This document shows, piece by piece, positions 50,608-62,541 of a stretch of 64,000 nucleotides of DNA. Location of the stretch: NCBI RefSeq assembly GCF_030936135.1, contig NC_082595.1, positions 64,036,716 to 64,100,715 of the forward strand. The letters run 5' to 3'. The DNA is from Gavia stellata. Taxonomy: Eukaryota > Chordata > Aves > Gaviiformes > Gaviidae. Position numbers and translations under genes: made by a program. The notes beneath the pieces were generated by a model that was not told the DNA's origin, made no database searches, and saw only the letters and a program-made list of their open reading frames with translations. Position 1 is the first letter of the stretch. Every line of letters starts with the position of its first letter.

Positions 50608-52725
50608 TACTGCCAAACCACTGGAGTTTGTTTTACAATATCCTTTTTAGCCAGGTTTGTCAGGAAGTAACTAATGAAGAAACAGCCACAGCAATAAATA
50701 CAATTTTTAACCAAAACACTCTTGTTTAGCTTCCGGAGTCACTTCTCTGTGCCTGTGGAATTCTTGATTTAAAAGGTATTCTCTCCCTAATTCTGTGGTG
50801 TTTTAATGGCGTAAGGGAGCACCAGCTCACGCCTCGGTAGGAGAGAGTTGGTTTCGACCCTTGAGGTCACTGCGCCTTTGGGGAGAAGTGTCTGAATGTT
50901 TTTGCTAACTCACCTTCCTGCTGCTCTACCTGATGCCTGCCAGTAATCAAAAAATAAGAAGCATTACTATTTTATGAGACTGTATTGCTGCTTGATAGAT
51001 GTGGAGGTAGATCATATTTTTAATATTTTAAAATTGCTGGACTGTTTGGTAGGACAACCGTTGTGTGTTTGTGTATGTGCGGGTATACATATGCGTTTAG
51101 ATCTTGGAAGTTGTTGCTGGAGGACTTAAAATAATGATACAGCACCACGCTTGAAAGCTAATCATGCAGGATGTATAAGGATGCTATTAGAAGTGATATG
51201 AAACACCACCTGTTTGAAGGACTCTTCGGTGTAGAACAGATAACATTGTACAAGTTTTGCTTTTAGCTGTGGGTCCCTTTCTCAGAGACAAAAATCTGCC
51301 AAACATAAGTAGCATAGCATGCAATGTGATAATCCCCAAATCCTGCTAATAACCATTCCACATAATGTATTCTGTATGTATTACTTACTGTGTGAAGTCC
51401 CTGAGTCACAAAGCTACTGTGTCTTTGTCAAATGAGAATTGAAAAAATGCGAACAGAGAGTTCATTGATGGCTATTAAAGACCGGCCCAGGAAATAACGA
51501 AGGCACAAAGTGCTGGCAGCGTGTAGTAAGGATGTACAGCTGTGTGTGCCCTCTTCCTATACTTTTCACGGTTAAGGGACAGGATAGCAGGCTGCCTGAT
51601 CCCTTGGTATGACCTAGCACAGGTTTTCTCATGTAACTTCAGTGCTGTAGTTAGTATCATGCTTTACTTGTCGGTGATGCCCAGTGCCTGAGGCGGGTAA
51701 GAAGTGTGTCATCTCTTGTGGATGTGGTCACTTAGGCTGTGCCTCGTGTTCCCTGCTCTGCTTCACCTAGCCAAGCTGCTCCTGCTGACCGTGCCATGTG
51801 CTGAAAACCTCACTCTAGTTTTTAAGAGGTGAATCAAAAACAGCCCCCCATGTCATTTGATAAAATTTATCATGCTATAAAATGTGTTGGACCAGTATCA
51901 AGTTTATACTTGATGTTTTATGTGTTATCAGTCTACAAATGTAGAAAGATTATAGCCTAGAAACATAAAAAAGATCAATTAATGCTCTCCTCAGTTTTCT
52001 TCAATATATGGGCTTGTCCCATATGTTCACCTTTCCCTTAGGGTCAGCATTTAATAAACTAGTGTGATCATCTTCACCTTCAAAGTAAGACTAGGAGTTT
52101 TGCCCACCCAATTCCTGTATCAAGCTTATATATTCTATTTAAACTATAGCATACTGCTTAGAAAGATACCTGCTCTGGAGTGATGGGTGCTTCATTACAT
52201 ACTTAGGTATCGTCTTCATTAGTGGTGCATGCCTCAGTGTCAGCCTGGTTTCCAACCACAGTGCTCTGTGATGCTTTTCTCTGCTGGAATCAGTTACCAT
52301 CAGAAATATCTACTAGGACATGTCTGAGTCAATATCTGACCACACTCTTAGCTAATCTTGTTTAGCTTTTGCTACTGTGCTTTTTGGCCTTTGAGTCACT
52401 TTTTAAAAATCATTTCCAGTTTTCCAGCATCTGTTTGAGTCATGACTAGCAGAACATTTCAGTTTTGGAATTCAGGGCATATATAGCTACAGTAATATAA
52501 GTACACACAAAAGAACTGGAAGCGAGACAGCAAGCCCTTTCCACCCCTGGTATTTTTTTTAATCTTGACAGCACTTCTAAAATGTGCTGTAAAATACGCT
52601 CTGGTATGTGACTCATAAACCAATGTTTTAGGAGAGCTGTATAATCTACCTAAGTAAAGACAGACTCAGACTGATGTCAGTGAAATAATACCATCTTTTA
52701 TGATATCATATATACCCAGTCATTA

Positions 52726-53120
52726 GAGAGTTGGGGTTGTTCAGCCTGGAGAAGAGAAGGCTCCGGGGAGACCTTATTGCAGCCTTTCAGTACTTAAAGG
52801 GTGCTTATAAAAAAGATGGGGACAGACTTTTTAGTAAGGCCTCTAGTGATAGGACAAGGGGTAATGGTTTTAAACTAAAAGAGGGTAGATTCAGACTAGA
52901 GGTAAGGAAGAAATTTTTTATGATGAGGGTGGTGAAACACTAGAAGAAGTTGCCCAGAGAGGCGGTAGATGCCCCATCCCTGGAAACATTCAGGGTCAGG
53001 TTGGACAGGGCTCTGAGCAACCTGATCGAGTTGAAGATGTCCCTGCTCATTGCAGGGGCGTTGGGCTAGATGGCCTTTAAAGGTCCCTTCCAACCCAAAC
53101 CATTCTATGATTCTATGATT
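52726..53120 (+). mobile_element. CR1 LINE, 3' end (different subfamily)
   Basis: A 5'-truncated CR1 beginning in the ORF2 C-terminal block ([16 protein letters not shown]) and ending in GGTCCCTTCCAACCCAAACC with the tail ATTCTATGATTCTATGATT. The tail (CTATG instead of CTGTG) and 3' UTR differ from the 6148 and 16675 copies. An in-frame TAG at about 52942 (after RVVKH) interrupts the frame, so it is inactive. Confidence 0.92.
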
Positions 53121-55484
53121 ATTTATAGGTTAGTAAACATTTGGCGCTAGATGAAGCTCTGACTTAAGCATCATCCAATTTATGTCTATGTTACTACTCG
53201 GGAATAACTACCGGTGAGGTGGTCAGGCTCCTTAATAATTGGTTTAAGTGAATGGATACTTGAGTCTGTGCTGCTTTGTGAATTGAGGGCACTATCAGTG
53301 AATCCTTTTCTTGATCTGCAGTGATTCCTCTTTACTCAGCATTTTACATTTTCAACAGTTCCATAATCTTCTAGGGGGCTATGTCTACGTTTGTATACTG
53401 TTATAGGTAAGAGTGGCAGAATCTGGTGTATGTGATGATTTGCTCATTCATCAACATCAGTTGATCTTCTGGAGTTTTTATAATTGTGAACATCATGCTG
53501 AAATCGCTCTTACAGCCTGCAGAAGGCTTCAGATGTACTGCACAAGCTAAAAAAATACATGGCCTAGGACAGTCCAAAGAGGGGGGGGGAAAAAAAAAAA
53601 GAAAAAAAACCCCAACAAACAAGCACCACTCAACTTCTTACAGGCTTTATCCAGGAGAGGTTTATTTTAATTTGGGCTTGTGGCAAATTAATTTATTGGA
53701 TGCAGCAATATATTGTGAGAGCTTCAAATGAGTCTTGCTTATTTAGGAGCCCCAGTGGCAGGCTGACTGCAGTCCTTTGGCAGAGCAATGCCTGTCTGAT
53801 AAATGCCTTAAATAAGCATGGGACTGAACCTGCAATTCTTTCATTAGGTGGTAACTGATTAACTAGTGGTAGTATAAGTACAGGTAACAGATTCTAAGCA
53901 ATGTTTTAACTCCATCATGCAACTCTACTCAAAGCTGCAGAATAACCAGAGAGAATGTATCCCAATATACTATTATAACTAATAATGCTATGCAAGGCAA
54001 ACTGTAAGTACTTAATGAAAAAGATTATTTTATGTGGTTGCGTATGATAATAGAGGCTGGACTTGGTGAATTGAGGAGGACCATCCTGGTCCTAAGTTTT
54101 CAAGAATTAATTGCCCTGCAACAAACCAGCAAACGTGATAGTGATCAAAGTAAACTCAGTGATGGGAAGAATGATGGCAAACCATATACATAGACATATA
54201 AGACCTCCGCTAGGATAAAGCTGGGAAAACTGAATACATGCTTAGATGAAATTGTATAGTTTTGCCACACCACAAAAAAGGCATATGGTTGCAGTAATTA
54301 AATAATATGTTGATGCTACATTTCCAGAAAAAAGTGCTCTACAGTTTTTGGTTATTGTAAATCATAAATACAAGACATATTTGGGCTCAATATACATGAA
54401 AAATTAAAATACAATTTTGTACTGCTCATATAAACAGGTCTTGCAAACTATGTGTTAAAAATGAAACAAAACCATAGCTATTTTGATAGAAGAAAACTAT
54501 TTAAATAGGAAAGGAAAAAATCAGTATCTCTTTGCTGAATTCAGACATTAACAGATTAAATATTTTTCTTTCTATTCCTGTAATAATTGAATGTATATTA
54601 TTCTGCTCCAAAGTGTTACTGCATAACAGATATTTTTTACAGTACAAAATAAATACCTTATTAAGCTGATTTGTTAATACCTCCTGAAAATACTTACTTT
54701 GATTACATTAATATGCGTAAGAATATAACAGCTTCAGGGCTCCCAAGGGAAAGCACCCATTTTTTTTCTGTTTGTCTAATTCACATTAACTTCCCTTTCT
54801 TGTAGATTTTTGTGCATCTGCAGTGTCTGCTTACTCTAATTCTACTTCTGTGTGAATCAAAAGAACTTAGCGTGTAAATCAAGCCACCTCATCCCGATGA
54901 ATCAAACCGTGTAGGTGGAGTTTCATCAGTAGGAGTGTGTAGGAGAAAGCCAGTGCAAGCACATCATGTGCGAGCCCCAGAATTCAGGGTCACGTCCCAA
55001 ACCATGGCTGGCAAAGCCCTTCTAGAAGGTAGCTTTGCAGGTGGTTCTGCCAGCAGAGGGTTTGGACCCAAATCATCATTCTACAAGCCACAAATTTTGT
55101 TAAACCTTGACCGGGAAGAAGATGGGATGTTCCCAAAAGCTTGTGGGAGCAGAAGGATTTTGTAGCAGTTATTCTTCTGCTGTGGATTCCCAGGCAATTT
55201 TATTCAGCTGTCAGTTCTACCACAGCTCCTAATTTAAGGGATCTGTGGTGTATTGTGGGGACAGGACTATTGCCCTGCCTCGGTGGGGTTTTGAAGACAA
55301 ATGATGATAAAAAATAGATTATTAATAACTCGGAAACTAAAGTCATATAAAGAAACAACTGCAATAAAATAGTGGTAAATAACTATTTTAGCAGTGAATC
55401 TCATAGTTTTCATTGTATCCACTAGTAACTCTCCACCCAAACTTGTCTGAAGTGTGGGAGATACAATAATTTTCTGGGAGTAAG

Positions 55485-55565
55485 GTGCCTTAGGCTGAGA
55501 AAGACACTGAAGCCGCAAGTCCCATTTCATGGATAAATGCTCTAACTATGTCATTGTATAGAAGT
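55485..55565 (-). repeat. Possible tRNA-like SINE remnant, minus orientation
   Basis: On the minus strand this reads ATAGTTAGAGCATTTATCC, then AAATGGGACTTGCGGCTTC, resembling the TGGTTAGAGCAC head of old tRNA-derived SINEs. A very diverged candidate. Confidence 0.28.
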
Positions 55566-56599
55566 GGGCAGCACCATCACCTTCTGTAGAAACCATACGT
55601 CATGGGTGAGCGTCAAAGCATCTCAGATCCGTGAAAGGAGGTGGGTGGGTCCCTGTGCCCAGGCAGGGATTCTGGCTGGATGACCCCAAGTAGCTGGTGG
55701 CCTGCGGGAGCCAGGGCTCGGTGGGTGAGGCACACATCTCTGTTTAGCGTTTCCCATGTGTAGGTTTTAGTGACTCCTAAGAAGCGTACAGGACAATATA
55801 GATACCCAGCACTGGGTTTGGACTTCCAGGGGCCAAATGTAGGGCATGGCTCCAAGGGTGGGATACCGGCAGGTAAGCTACGGGATGGGTTTAAAACACA
55901 TTGGATAGGACCCTGTATCTTCCCATATGCCTTCTCTTACACTGAGGTAAACACAAAATAACTCATCCCATAACAAAAGTGAGGCAAGCAAGTTCACATC
56001 TGCTAGGATGCATGAGGATGAGTATCAGCAGTTATCATAAAGTAGCTGGAAATCTTTACTGCGCTTTGTTCATTTAACTCATCCATGTTAAAATCCTTAA
56101 AATCTTTAGTGAATCCAGTTGTAGCAGATGTTCTATTTTACTAAGAGATTTAGCTTAGATAAAATATTTTTTGTATGAAGGAAAACTGTCCTGTTTTCAT
56201 TTACAGAAAGGTCAGGTCCTCTCAGACAACCTTTTGAAGCAGATCACCCTAGTGAGGTGAATGGATTTACTTCTTAAAAACCAGTCACACAGCACCGCGC
56301 TCTGGTTTTTACTGGCTCTCCATTTTCTTGTTGGGTTATGGCTTTTCAAAAACATAGTGTCCTTTCAGTATATATGTTCATATTTTAAAGAACTAAGGAG
56401 TAATTATTAGTAGGAAAAAATACAATAAATACTGATATTCTGAAATCAGGTATGGAACATAAAACATTTTTATACTGGTTTTGGTTTTACAAATTATTAG
56501 TACTTTTCTCTTTACCATAGTCATTGCCGTTTTAGTTCTGAAACTGTTTATACAGTGGTATGTGTACTTATGCTAATACTACATGCAAAAGCAATAATC

Positions 56600-56612
56600 A
56601 TATATATATATA
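56600..56612. repeat. (AT)n microsatellite
   Basis: A short run of alternating A and T in AT-rich DNA. Confidence 0.85.
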
Positions 56613-57498
56613 TTATCTGTATGCCTATTGTGGTCTGTATCCCTGTTTTTAACCCTATATAGTAGGGTTTTGTTTGTTGCTTTTTTCTTTACTGAACAAA
56701 GAAGTGTAATAAACATTCTTCAGAAGGCTGGTCTTATTTATTCATTGAAATTAGAGGATTTTTTTTTTTTAATTCTGTGTTTGTCTTTACTCTCACAGAT
56801 CACTCAAACAGTAGCAAGAAGCAGTTGAGGTATAATATAACGCTGCATACATTTTGATAGTCATTTACAATACGCACAGCTGATGTCCAGCATCTGGACG
56901 TACAAAGCAGCATAGTTGAGGTGGACAGTAAATGTGGACCAGACGTTCCTTAGCGATTGTTTGATGCTGACTCTTTGAAATGGTAGAGGAAGCAGCTAAT
57001 CCAGAAATTAGGTGCTTATTATCTCCTTAAGGGTTGTGCTCAAAACAAGGAGTATTTCAAAGACTCTTATTTAGGACTGCTAATTTGATCAAGTGCATGA
57101 AATGCTCCTGCTTGATACTTGGGCTACATCAACCCATTTCTGTGCATTTGGACCAGACTTCTGCATTCCTGGTTTGCTTTTTGCTCTTGAACTTTTGTTC
57201 CTAACATTTATTTTGGCTTACTTTCTTCCCCAGTATGTTCCTTCATGGAATGATCCATTTTCTCCCCACTCTTGCTCTCTTCTCTCTGTGTCTTTTTGCA
57301 AAGAAAAAATTAACTTTAAAAAAGCTACCTCATGCCTCTATTTACCTTTTCTTCCCCCTCAGAGTGTGGAGTATTTTCACTCTCAAATCCTACATGCGTT
57401 CTCTGCTGTTTGTTTAAATAGTTGCGTAGACTCATCTTCTGCCTCCCTCCACTTCCTCTTTGTCCTCATTCCTCAAGTTTTTAAGTTAGATTTTTTGA

Positions 57499-57517
57499 TT
57501 TTTTTTTTTTTTTTTTT
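57499..57517. repeat. Poly(T) tract
   Basis: Nineteen consecutive T's within a T/C-rich stretch that keeps the 57093-57578 frame open. No retroelement body was recognised next to it. Confidence 0.9.
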
Positions 57518-60309
57518 AGTTCTGTCTGCCCTTCTGGGTATGTTAAACACTTGTTATTTAGTTCCTATTTTATCTTGAAATAAAATTCTAAATCCTTATC
57601 AATAATTTTAAAAATTCCTAGAAGATAGTAGTTTTCAATGATGCTAATGTGCAAAGTGCTGGAGATCCAGGCCTAGCCTTCGCTTCTCAAAAACAGCCAC
57701 TGGTGAATATTAAAATGCACAGCTAAACAGGACTAATATTGCAACAAATCATTAATCGCTATTCTACCAACACCAAAAAGCACGCGTACATTTATACCCT
57801 GACAATATTTGCAATTCCTTTCGCTCATACAGACAGTCACATAGGCTCTCACAAATTGACAAAGATCTCTGCAGAGAAAACATCATGAGCTGCGGTTGAG
57901 ATGGATTTACTTCAGGATTAGCACAGACATCTTTGCGTGATCATTTTGAACTTTCTTTGTGCATGGAAGTTGTCCAAAAAGGGAACAGAGAAATCACAGC
58001 CAGTTCAACCAGCGCTGCCAAATCCGCTGTCGCGGGGACCCCTAAGAAATGGGCTGTCGCCCAGCGAGGGGACAGATGCAATGCAAAAGCACTGCTTTAT
58101 TTCTTGTCTTCCAATTATGCATGAAGTAAGAGCTGCCTCACATTAACCGAGAGCAACATGTTGATAGCAAATTGAGTCCTGGACAAGCGATGCAGTCAAA
58201 ACCCATCTTCGGTACTCCTCTTACTCCTCTATTTCCAGAAACAAGCAGACCCGTTGGGGACAGGCTCTTCGTTATTCCCTGCCACCGTTAGCAAGCTGCC
58301 CCGGCGGGGCCGTGACAGGTGCACCGTGACCCTGGCCTTAGGAAATCCAATCGGTTTTATAGCAGCTCTCCTTTTTTTTTTTTGGGAGCCATGTGATTTC
58401 GGTAGAGCAAGAGCAAGCAGAGCAGACCCTTCCAGCAGCAGTCTCAGGAAACGCGCTTGCGAGCAGCTCGTAGGCTTGCTTTTATATTCATAAAATCGTT
58501 CACGGAGCAATTTCAAATAATGAACATACAAATTAAACTGTCAGCAGGAGACGGCTCACGCATAATTCAGGAACAGGGATAATTGCTAAGTGTAATTGAA
58601 TAAATTGTTTACTGTGCACAGTTTAGATAACTTCAATAGCAAACAATTTTACTCTGCCCTTACACCTCAGGATTGCGTACCCTTTGCATAAACATCTACG
58701 ACAATCTGTTAAAACTTGGATACTTCGACAGATCATTTCAGAAGAAAGTTGGCTCCTGGCTCTAAGTTTGCAACAACCAATTTTGCAACAAACAAACCAA
58801 TTACAACCAATATCAGTCAGACACTTGAAAGCCCCAGGATACGATGTTTTATATCTTCCATTCAAAGGAGGTTCACAAATAGATAGCCCTTCTTGTATAA
58901 GCAGGAGACACCCTCCCTGCAGAAGCGGCATGGAAAAAATTGCCAGACTATATTGCGATACATCAGAAAGTGCCCGTCAGAAGGTCTGAGGTAAAAATGC
59001 ACCAGAATGCACACTCCTCTTAAATAAGCCTCCAGAATATTACAGAGCGGAGAGAGTATTTGTCATTCACAACCTCTTCCATACAAACTTCCTTCTAATA
59101 AAATGTAATTCTTGAGGATGCTTTCAGGTAAACCCCAAACAGATATTTTTTTCTGTGGAAAATATGTGTAATTTTTCAGTTATATGGCACATAATTTCAG
59201 CATCTGGGATGGGATTTGTCTCAGTGAAATGTGGCACTTCTGAACTATGCCAGCATATTTCATCCCACTCCAGACAGTTGTCAAACACACAGAGGATTAA
59301 TTACTTTCTAAAAGAGCCCCCTTGCATTGTCTATAGAGAGAGTTTAAAAGATTAGTTTAGAGTAGACATCTTTTAGCCTGTAGATGCTGAGTACGCTTCC
59401 TGAAACTGTAAATGGAAACATTTCATAGATCTCACCATTGTCTGAAAATAGCCCTGTCAGCCTGGCACATCTGGGATCCCGACTGCAAAGCATTTGTTCT
59501 CTTTAGTGAAAACTTTGCCTAAAAAAGGCTGCGAAATCGGGCTCTCGTTTGGAAGACACAGAGCGCTTGCAATTTTACAAAAAGTTATTTTATCATCTGC
59601 TTAATAAAGTCTTTCAATGCCTGGCTAGGCTGAACTGAGAAGCAGGAGAGGGAGGCTCTGGTCTCAGCTGTGCTTCTGAACTCCTGCCTGACGTCCGCTG
59701 AGCAGCATCTCCCCGCATCGTCAGCGGGCCTTAACTTCCCCTCTAGTACAGAAGAACAGCCAGGCACCAACATGTTGGGGTATACTATCGAAGATGACAA
59801 AGCCGGTCGATGGAGATAAGGAACAAGACTGAGCAATTTACAACATCCATGTGACGTTTTCTACTGTGGACCATTACTGTGGAAAATAACTAAATAACTG
59901 GAGAAAGTACTTAAGCTATCAAGACTTTAATAGCAAGAGAGAGAAACACGACAGAGGGAAAGCCTGCATCAATGCACAGCTGTAACACCGTTAGACCTGT
60001 TTCTGCTAACAAAATGCATCAAGCCAAAACAAATCTCTAAAAATGGAGCTGGCTATTTGAAGCCAAATCCTCATCAATGTAGATGCAAACAGTTTTTATT
60101 TCTTGCCTTTGTCAGATTAATTTACATTAGCAGATTTCAGTGAACTTGTGCTTGGTTAACCCAAGTCTTTACGGTGGTTTAACAGTAGGACATTAAACTG
60201 ATTTAATTAAACCAGCCCATTCTTCTACAGTACACGAGACCGTGGTTTAAGAGAATAAACTGTACTTAATACATTCTACTTAGAGAACGTTTATGTTAGC
60301 TATATAACT

Positions 60310-60327
60310 ATAGATAACGTTATCTAT
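60310..60327. promoter_or_regulatory. Perfect palindrome of paired GATA motifs
   Basis: ATAGATAACGTTATCTAT is a perfect 18-bp palindrome made of two convergent AGATAA sites, followed at 60329 by a further TTATCT. It lies about 2 kb upstream of the inferred BVES promoter. GATA factors act in heart, so it is a candidate binding cluster. The surrounding AT-richness means chance is possible. Confidence 0.35.
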
Positions 60328-62266
60328 GTTATCTAATATTGTATATGTAACTAAAAGTTATGTAAAATTATGGCCATTAATATCTGCCTAGGGCTATGTG
60401 CTATTATTTATATAAAATTGATGCTAGTCATTCTATTAGAGAAAGGAAGATTTTTCTTCTACATGCGAGTACACCCCACAGCACAAGACTAGAGCCCATC
60501 AGAGCCATGTCTATACTCTTCATCTGCTTATGGTCCTCCTGAAAGGACCAGGAGATAGGGGCAGCTCTCAGATCCTCCCTTACTTCCCTCTTTCTGCTGA
60601 CAGCTGTACTAGATACCACCATCTATGACAGCCATGTAGCCTTGGTTCTTACCCCTCTGCTGCGCAGGGGAAATCACATTAAATCACCAATATACTGAAA
60701 TACAAAGATTCCAAGGGACTAGCTGCAATCAGGACAAAGTTCTACACCTTCACATGGCTGCAAATATTATTAGTTCATTGCCACGCTTTCCTAACGAGGA
60801 TTTTCGACATTGGGCCAAGCAGATACTGTTTATCACCAAGGCTCCCCATAAAAACTGAGAAGACCTGGAGGGTAATGAGAGAAGTACAAAGACTCTATAT
60901 AAAGACACAACTAGTACAACAAACTGTGCTTCTCCAATGCATAACATTCAGTAACGTGCTAGAAAATGCTTACATGCCAGTCTAGATTTGGATAGGAACT
61001 CTCTGACAGGCTGCTTTGTGCTGCTTTTGGAAGCTACTTGGCTTTGCTCCAGCAAGCATAGCTGAATATTATCAATCTCAAACACGTGCTAGATGCTATC
61101 TCTCATGACCGCTCCTGTGGCCGTGCTATCCTGACTTGCTCTTCCTACCCATTTTCCAGCTCACTTACTCTGCGTATCTCAGGAAACAGCGAATACATCC
61201 ACAAGAATGACTGGCCGATCAGAGGAAACGCGGTACCAAATCACGTCCCTCATAATAAATTCATAATATATTTTGGAAAATCAGGTCTTATACCAGGCAG
61301 CAGGATTCATAAAAACCCTATTCACATGGCACACGTTACTGGAAAGGTCCAGATCTCTTGCCCAAGATGTAAAGCTAAGAACAACCGTAACAAAGATGGA
61401 CCCTCCTGGGACACATGTTGATGTGTACGTGTATAAGCAGTTACTTCAAAAATGATTCCGGATTCTGTATTGTTCTTTCCAAAAATATTTAAGTATAATC
61501 CTGACCATATGCTCTCGGCTGCTGAAAAAAAACCCAACCCACTTTGTAGCTAGCTCATCAGAATGTATTGAAAGAGATTTTCTGCCTTTGCAGTCCCCAT
61601 TTATCGCTGACAGTCAGGTTTCGGGATGGGCTGGGATGCCCGTAGGCTGTATCTGCGATGCCTTTCATCGCTGGATGATGCACATCGGCATCCCGCAGAT
61701 AAAGGCAGGCTTGGTGGCTACTTTGCCCATCCTGCAAGACTGGCGGTGCAGGAGAGGGCTAGACAGGACATCGGCAGAGCAATCTGCTGACACACAGGGA
61801 CGCAAGCGGTGCTTTGGAAGCACGTCATTTCTGGGAGCCGTCAAACTGCCACACGAGCAAACTCGGTGACATTTCTTAAACATTATGCTTGTGACAAAGC
61901 AACCACAGCAGGTGCCAAGTTGAGGAGAGCAGTTTCATAAAGGCTATTGTGGCTCCTTGACTCACCATATAGGGGAAATACTGCTTGCCGCTCGTTTAGA
62001 AGAATTCAGCTCCTCTAATTTTAACCAGCAAGAAGCGAGGCGTGTTGCCTAAGCGCTGGGTTCACTCTACAGTGAATGGAGGCATCTCTGGGGGGTGATT
62101 CACCCCACGTGCTTTAGATGCCTCAGCTGGGTGCTGCTCAGCACTCACAGGCTTCAAATTGAGAGGGAATATTCGGAGGTGATGCTTATAGTCAAAGGGG
62201 GGCACGGAGAACAGGGCCGCCTCCCAAACCGCTGGCCCCTCATACCCCCGCCCCGCCCCGCGCACC

Positions 62267-62284
62267 GCACCGCCCCCTGGCGGC
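62267..62284 (-). promoter_or_regulatory. CTCF-like motif
   Basis: On the minus strand this reads GCCGCCAGGGGGCGGTGC, a good match to the CTCF core (CCASYAGRKGGC). It lies about 25 bases before the shared promoter core. I did not see an equivalent next to the POPDC3 copy. Confidence 0.45.
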
Positions 62285-62309
62285 CGGGCCTCGCCCGGCG
62301 GCCTCGCCG

Positions 62310-62444
62310 CCCGCAGCCCCCCGGGGCCGGCCGGAGGCGCCTGCGCGCTGCGGCCGCCCGGTGCCGGCCCCGGAGCTGGCGCCGCCCGCAGCCTCCCGCC
62401 GGCTGCTGCCTATTTTAGTCACAGCGGCGGCTCGGTGCCCGCGG
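62310..62444 (+). repeat. Shared promoter core, copy 2 (paired with 36239-36373)
   Basis: Gapless partner of 36239-36373 with three mismatches in 135 bp, at an offset of 26071. The left flank differs completely from copy 1. A second shared block ends at the donor at 62542, with a net 10-base length difference between copies. Confidence 0.95.
62409..62418 (+). promoter_or_regulatory. CArG/TATA-like element in inferred BVES promoter
   Basis: CCTATTTTAG, identical in sequence and relative position to the element at 36338. The base two positions after it differs (T then C here, A then C in the other copy). Confidence 0.5.
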
Positions 62445-62541
62445 TGCCGGGAGCGGCAGCCTGTCCTCGTCCTGCCCGGGCGCGGAGTCCTCCGGCCGGC
62501 TGGGAAACTTTTGCCAGGGCGCGGGCAGGGGCACGGGGCAG
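62436..62541 (+). other. BVES: BVES inferred non-coding exon 1
   Basis: The 3' boundary is the donor GGCAG followed by GTAAGGGGCG at 62542, identical over more than 20 bases to the POPDC3 exon 1 donor. The 5' boundary is estimated from the TATA-like word. No coding start that would fit BVES is present. Confidence 0.45.

Larger units (their letters stand above)
50608..62229. other. POPDC3-BVES intergenic region
   Basis: About 11.6 kb without a supported gene. It contains a CR1 copy (52726-53120), a short G/A simple repeat near 53580-53610, an AT dinucleotide run at 56600-56612, a T19 run at 57499-57517, and a GATA-site palindrome at 60310-60327. The stretch 53880-54780 is AT-rich and featureless. 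Open frames such as 57093-57578 are T-rich chance frames. The region just upstream of the island is a plausible place for BVES enhancers. Confidence 0.75.

Noticed and set aside
57093-57578. 161-codon hydrophobic frame as a membrane protein gene
   Set aside because: The hydrophobicity comes from T-rich DNA including a T19 run; no family or start context supports it.
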